NCBI GenBank assembly: GCA_030077755.1 | Contig: JAQJZZ010000005.1 | Span: 1,116,001-1,180,000 of the forward strand | Origin: Filosporella fistucella | Lineage: Eukaryota > Ascomycota > Leotiomycetes > Helotiales | Reading direction: 5' to 3' | Length of the DNA stretch: 64,000 nt | Part shown: positions 59,507 through 64,000 of the stretch, piece by piece | How the letters are laid out: every line of letters starts with the position of its first letter | Numbering within the stretch: the stretch's first letter is position 1 | Notes under the pieces: model-generated | Seen by the model: only the letters and a program-made list of their open reading frames with translations | The model's database searches: none | Told to the model about the DNA's origin: nothing | Program-made: the position numbers and the translations under genes

Positions 59507-62500
59507 ATGTCTTCCACAGCGACTTCATCGACTGCGACTGCAACGCCGTCGGACCCAGCTGGTTCGGCGCAAAGCACGCAAGGAATCAGTCTGGTGGCCT
59601 TCTTGACTGCCCTGGCCGCTTCGTTGGTCATTTTTGGTGTTCAGATGTTTGCTTTCATACTGTTAAAGGAGAAATTGGCACGAATTTTGTAAGCAGGCCC
59701 TGCTATCTTGCTCTGGAAAAAGAGAACTGCTAATTATTCTTAGCAAACCAAAAACGTATCTAGTGCCTGAACGAGAACGAACAGAACCACCTCCACGAAC
59801 ACCTTGGGGATGGCTATTTTCCATATTCCAGTTTCGAGACCGAGAGGTTATCAACAAATGTGGGCTGGATGCATACTTCTTCCTACGATATCTTCAAACA
59901 CTCCTTGTCATATTCATTCCTATGGCAGCAGTCATACTGCCCATTCTACTCCCTCTCAATCGCATAGGAGGAAGAGGAGAACACTGGTCAAATGCCACTC
60001 TGACGGCTAGCAATGGAACTTTGATATTGAATAATGCCACCGAGACAGACGACAATCAACACATAGATGTGAAAGGGTTGGACTTGTTCGCCTGGGGAAA
60101 CATTAGACCCACGAAAACTGACAGATACTGGGCACATCTGGTTCTTGCACTTTTTGTAATTATTTGGGTTTGTGGTGTGTTTTTCGCAGAGTTGAGAGTA
60201 TACATCAAAGTTCGACAAGACTATTTGACATCTGCTGAACACCGACTGAGAGCTTCAGCAACTACCGTCTTAGTGAGTGCCATTCCAAGGAAATGGCTCA
60301 CTACTGAAGCACTTGCTGGCTTGTATGACGTTTTCCCTGGAGGAATTCGCAACATTTGGATCAATCGAAATTTCGATCCTCTCCTGGAGAAGATTCATAA
60401 CAGAGATAGGATCCACCTGCAACTCGAGGGAGCAGAAACGGAACTGATTCGAGCTGCCAAAAGAGCCCAGAAAAAGCAGCTCGAAAAAGATGAAAAGCAA
60501 GCAGCAAAACGATCTAAGCAAAAGTCTAAAACTAAGGAAGAACGGAACCAGCAATTGCAGGATGAAAATGCAAGGGCTGAAAGACTGGCAAAGGATGGCG
60601 GTATGAGCAATGCTGATCCTCACCAAGTTCCTCATACGGTTGACGAGGCTGTTGATGAGGAGGAAGAGCGAAGCAGAGAGCAACATACTGAACCTGAACG
60701 TAAGGGTGCTTTCAAAATCCCTGTTATTGGAGGTGGTTTGGCCGCTGTAGGGCAAGGATTTGATGCATTTGGTCAGACTATTGGGAAGGGGTTTGGCGCT
60801 GCCGGCAAAGCTGGAGGAAATGTGATCGACGGAGTTGGTAAGGTCGGCAAAGATTTCAACAACCAGATTGAAACCACGAATGGTTTCATGAATTTTGACT
60901 CACCCGATATTGCGGACGACGAAGCTTATGATCAATACGGTCGATATCGCGGTAAACCGACTGTTGGTGGTCCTCCTGCTCCTTTTGGATCAGGAACCGA
61001 GGACAATGAGAAGCGAAAACAGCAAGACGAAACACCATCACCATCATCTTCTCGAGGAGATGTTTTTCCGGGGGATGTGGCGAAAAATCATGGCAACGCG
61101 GCTCGTCGTACAACATGGCATTATGGTGGAGATGCTGCTGCTGATATGCCGAAGAATCCTGGATGGTGGAAGTTCTGGCAAGGGCCAGCTGGTGGATTTG
61201 CTTCACCTCTCCCCACTGGCTACGAAGGTGACGAGTTCCCTTTAACGCAAACAGACGGACCAGGCTCGTCAATATCGAAGCCATATGGAAACAGTACTGT
61301 AGTAGAGAAGAAAGGCTTCTTTGCAAAGCTCAAAGCTGCGATCTCATTCAACAAGGAAGGACCAGCTCCCGAGGAATATCCCATTGCGTACAATCCTGAT
61401 TATAAGGAGGATGCACATGGTGCTGCTTGGGAAAAGTATCTGAGAGCCAAGGACCGCCCTACTCATCGGCTCGCAAGATTCAGCTGGACCCCAGCATTCT
61501 TGCCTGGCCTTCCATTGATCAGTAAAAAGGTCGATACCATTTATTGGTGCCGAGAGGAACTGGCCAAACTCAATTTGGAGATTGAAATAGATCAAAAGCA
61601 TCCAGAGAAATTTCCTCTGATGAACTCCGCGTTCATCCAATTCAATCACCAAGTTGCCGCACATATGGCGTGTCAGTCGGTTACACATCACGTCCCAAAA
61701 CACATGGCGCCAAGATCTGTTGAGATCTCACCAAATGATGTTATTTGGGACAACATGTCGATCAAATGGTGGGAGTCTTGGGTAAGAACTGGAGTTGTGA
61801 CCTGCTTTGTTACTGGTATGATCATCTTGTGGTCGTTCCCCGTTGCATGGACTGCGACTCTGGCCCAGATCACGACTGTCGCTCACCAATACAAATGGTT
61901 ACACTGGCTTCTCAACATTCCCCAAAAGGTTCTTGAGGCAATTGCAGGTGTTCTGCCACCACTTGTTCTTGCCATTCTGCTGGCCTTGGTGCCTATCATA
62001 TTCCAATATCTTGCCTTGGTCCAAGGAGCTCAAACAGGAATGGAGAAGCAGCGGATTGTGCAGAGCTACTTCTTCGCTTTCCTATTTGTCCAAGTTTTCC
62101 TAGTCGTCTCGATTTCTGGCGCCACCATTGCAACGCTCACTTCAGCTACCGACATCACAGCTATTCCAGACGCTCTTGCAACGAATATTCCCAAGGCTGC
62201 CAATTACTTCTTCTCCTACATGATCCTTCAAGCTCTTTCTGTGAGCTCTGGATCTCTCCTGCAAATCATGGTGCTTATCGCGTGGTACGTGCTCCCAAAG
62301 ATTCTCGACAACACAGCCCGTCAAAAATGGAGACGCAATACCACACTTCCTACGGTCACTTGGGGTACCACTTTCCCTATTTACACGAATTTCGCCTGTA
62401 TCGCTTTGATCTACAGTGTCGTTGCCCCTCTGATTATAGTATTTGCCATTATCACTTTCACCTTGCTTTGGATTGCGAACAGGTACAACATGCTCTATGT

Positions 62501-63380
62501 CTCCCGATTCAAACTTGATACTGGTGGACTTTTGTACCCACGTGCAATTAACCAAACTTTTACTGGCTTGTACGTCATGGAACTTTGTCTGTTTGGTCTC
62601 TTCTTACTCGTTAGAGATCAAGATGGGAATGCTGCCTGTGTTCCTCAAGCTATCATTATAGCTGTAGCAGGGGCCTTGACTGTCATGTATCAGATATTGC
62701 TCAATTGGTCATTCGGACCCCTTCTCACCCATCTTCCAATCACATTTGAAGATGAAGCAGTTCTCCGGGACGAAGCATTTGAGCGCGCTCAAGCTCGTCG
62801 TCTTGGCCTTGATGACGAAGACGAAGTGCTCCATGCCCCTGCTCATCATGATGGTGCGATTGAGATGTCAAGACTCAATCCATCTAACGAGAACAAATTC
62901 TCTAATTCGAAGTTCAATCCACTTAACATCGCACAAGGGGCTGGAACGTGGGCTGCTAAATCTGGTCGGAAGCTCAGGAAAAATACATTCGGGCATGGCT
63001 CTGGAAATGATGCTCACGACTCTACATCACCACATCCTCAGCCCAGAAAGAGAAGACATCGTGATATCGAAGCACAAAAGAAGATTGCCGATGCGTTGTA
63101 TGGCGGTTACAATGACGAAATCGAGGACTTGACACCTGATGAGAGAGATGTGCTTGTCAGGCACGCTTTCCAGCACTATGCACTTCGAGCTAGAAGACCG
63201 ATTATCTGGTTGCCGCGAGATGATATCGGAGTTAGCGATGATGAAATCAAGAGGACGAGAGAGTATGCTGGAGGCAACATTTGGATCAGCAATGTGGGAG
63301 CTGCGTTGGATGGAAAGTTTCGGGTGGTGTACGGAAAGAACCCGCCTGATTTCTCGGAGGTAGATCTCATCAATCTATGA
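59507..63380 (+). CDS. CSC1/OSCA-like (DUF221) calcium-permeable osmosensitive channel
   Basis: Multi-span membrane protein of the CSC1/TMEM63/OSCA family of mechanically or osmotically gated cation channels. Two exons (59507-59688, 59744-63380) give 1272 residues. The N-terminus has a membrane segment (GISLVAFLTALAASLVIFGV), then PKTYLVPERERTEPPPRTPWGW, typical of the fungal family. TM2-TM3 flank DRYWAHLVLALFVIIWVCGVFF. A large cytosolic loop of about 370 residues contains a Lys/Glu coiled coil (AKRAQKKQLEKDEKQAAKRS) and a Gly-rich stretch (VGQGFDAFGQTIGKGFG). The C-terminal half holds the pore helices (for example FFAFLFVQVFLVVSISGATI) and the NRYNMLYVSRFKLDTGG block. The tail ends with a conserved domain-like IIWLPRDDIGVSDDEI. 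Confidence 0.93.
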
Positions 63381-64000
63381 GAGGACTGTATGATACTGAT
63401 GAAAATGTTGGTTCAAGGGTTTTTTGCAAATGGCCGATTTGTATTTAGCGGCATTACGGCGTTGGGGCTCGGGCATGCCATTGCATTGTGCTGTGCTGCG
63501 ACACACACACGGAGGTTACAGTACACTTAGATATACCACTGTCATTAGACAAAATCGATGTTTTCAAGCTGTCAACCCAACACGTTGCATCTGTGAACTG
63601 TCCGAGTAAAATAAGACTGAGAAAAGTAGAACGGTCAAGAAATGGAGCCGACCTTAATAGATGCATGTGCCAATTTGGAATAGCATGTATCTCTTCCTTA
63701 TCGAAAGTCGTTGGGCGATTCATGACTTGCCGGGATCAGTTTCTGTTTCAAGCCATTACACATTCACAAAAATAGGTTTGCTTGATATATTCATTAGCAT
63801 ATATGTTACGTGCCAAATGATTAAATTCATACAGCTTGGAACCAAGTAACTTTTAAGTTCCACTTCCTCCAAGTACTGCCTACCATCCCTGCCTCCTCCT
63901 ACATCTCTCATCCCTCAACCCTTAACCCTCAACCCTCACTCATCATCACTCAACTGTACCCCCAAAACCCAACTACAAACCTCCCTTACTGTCTCCTTCA
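63381..64000. other. 3' flank of the CSC1-like gene; right edge of window
   Basis: No gene seen. The last 130 bases are C/T-rich with CCCTCAACCCTTAACCCTCA-type repeats (63911-63938) and may be the leader of a gene beyond the window. Confidence 0.5.

Noticed and set aside
63911..63938. CCCTCAACCCTTAACCCTCAACCC, resembling fungal telomere repeats
   Set aside because: Imperfect, short and within a C/T-rich leader-like stretch next to ordinary genes; not evidence of a chromosome end.

Overview
The window is nuclear DNA of a filamentous ascomycete (Pezizomycotina). Genes are interrupted by short GT-AG introns, mostly 43-103 nt, and spacing is compact. The products are typical of this group: Psy2, Nte1, Afg2, Nca2, a PL4 pectin lyase, a fungal caleosin and a CSC1/DUF221 channel. 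The protein sequences feel closest to Leotiomycetes, but that is an impression I could not test. No rRNA, tRNA, CRISPR array, transposon coding sequence or phage-like element was recognised.

Layout. 1-2.8 kb: the N-terminal part of the Slh1 helicase (ribosome quality control), running off the left edge. 3.5-9.7 kb: an NmrA-like oxidoreductase, a decayed LaeA/UMTA-type methyltransferase with several stop codons, and a 3-beta-HSD-type sterol dehydrogenase. 10.7-18.6 kb: a secreted rhamnogalacturonan lyase (10 exons), Alg5 (dolichyl-P-glucose synthesis) and Psy2 (PP4 regulatory subunit). 18.6-24.3 kb: a gene-poor stretch ending in a probable long leader for an unknown Ser-rich protein (24.3-25.1 kb). 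27.9-31.6 kb: a caleosin and the AAA ATPase Afg2. 31.9-46.3 kb: a run rich in mitochondrial genes (an unknown mitochondrial protein, Nca2, a PPR-like protein, the Mme1 carrier, Imp2), with the Rab GTPase Sec4 and a TLC-domain membrane protein among them. 46.7-53.0 kb: eIF2-alpha and Nte1, divergent from one promoter region. 53.8-63.4 kb: guanine deaminase, a 2EXR/F-box-like protein and a CSC1-like channel.

The gene models were built by hand from both strands. I located splice sites and checked that exon lengths sum to a multiple of three. This works cleanly for almost all genes. The exceptions are reported as findings: the caleosin exon 1/2 junction, the last exon of the 3-beta-HSD gene, and an in-frame TAG inside the TLC-domain gene that could be a nonsense mutation or a 51-nt exitron.

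Most of the window is conserved housekeeping sequence, and I see no convincing new multi-gene system. The best leads are the TLC stop/exitron, the decayed methyltransferase with C-to-T-type stops, the clustering of mitochondrial genes, a GTAC-rich palindromic segment at 22.5-23.1 kb, and two conserved-looking proteins of unknown function.
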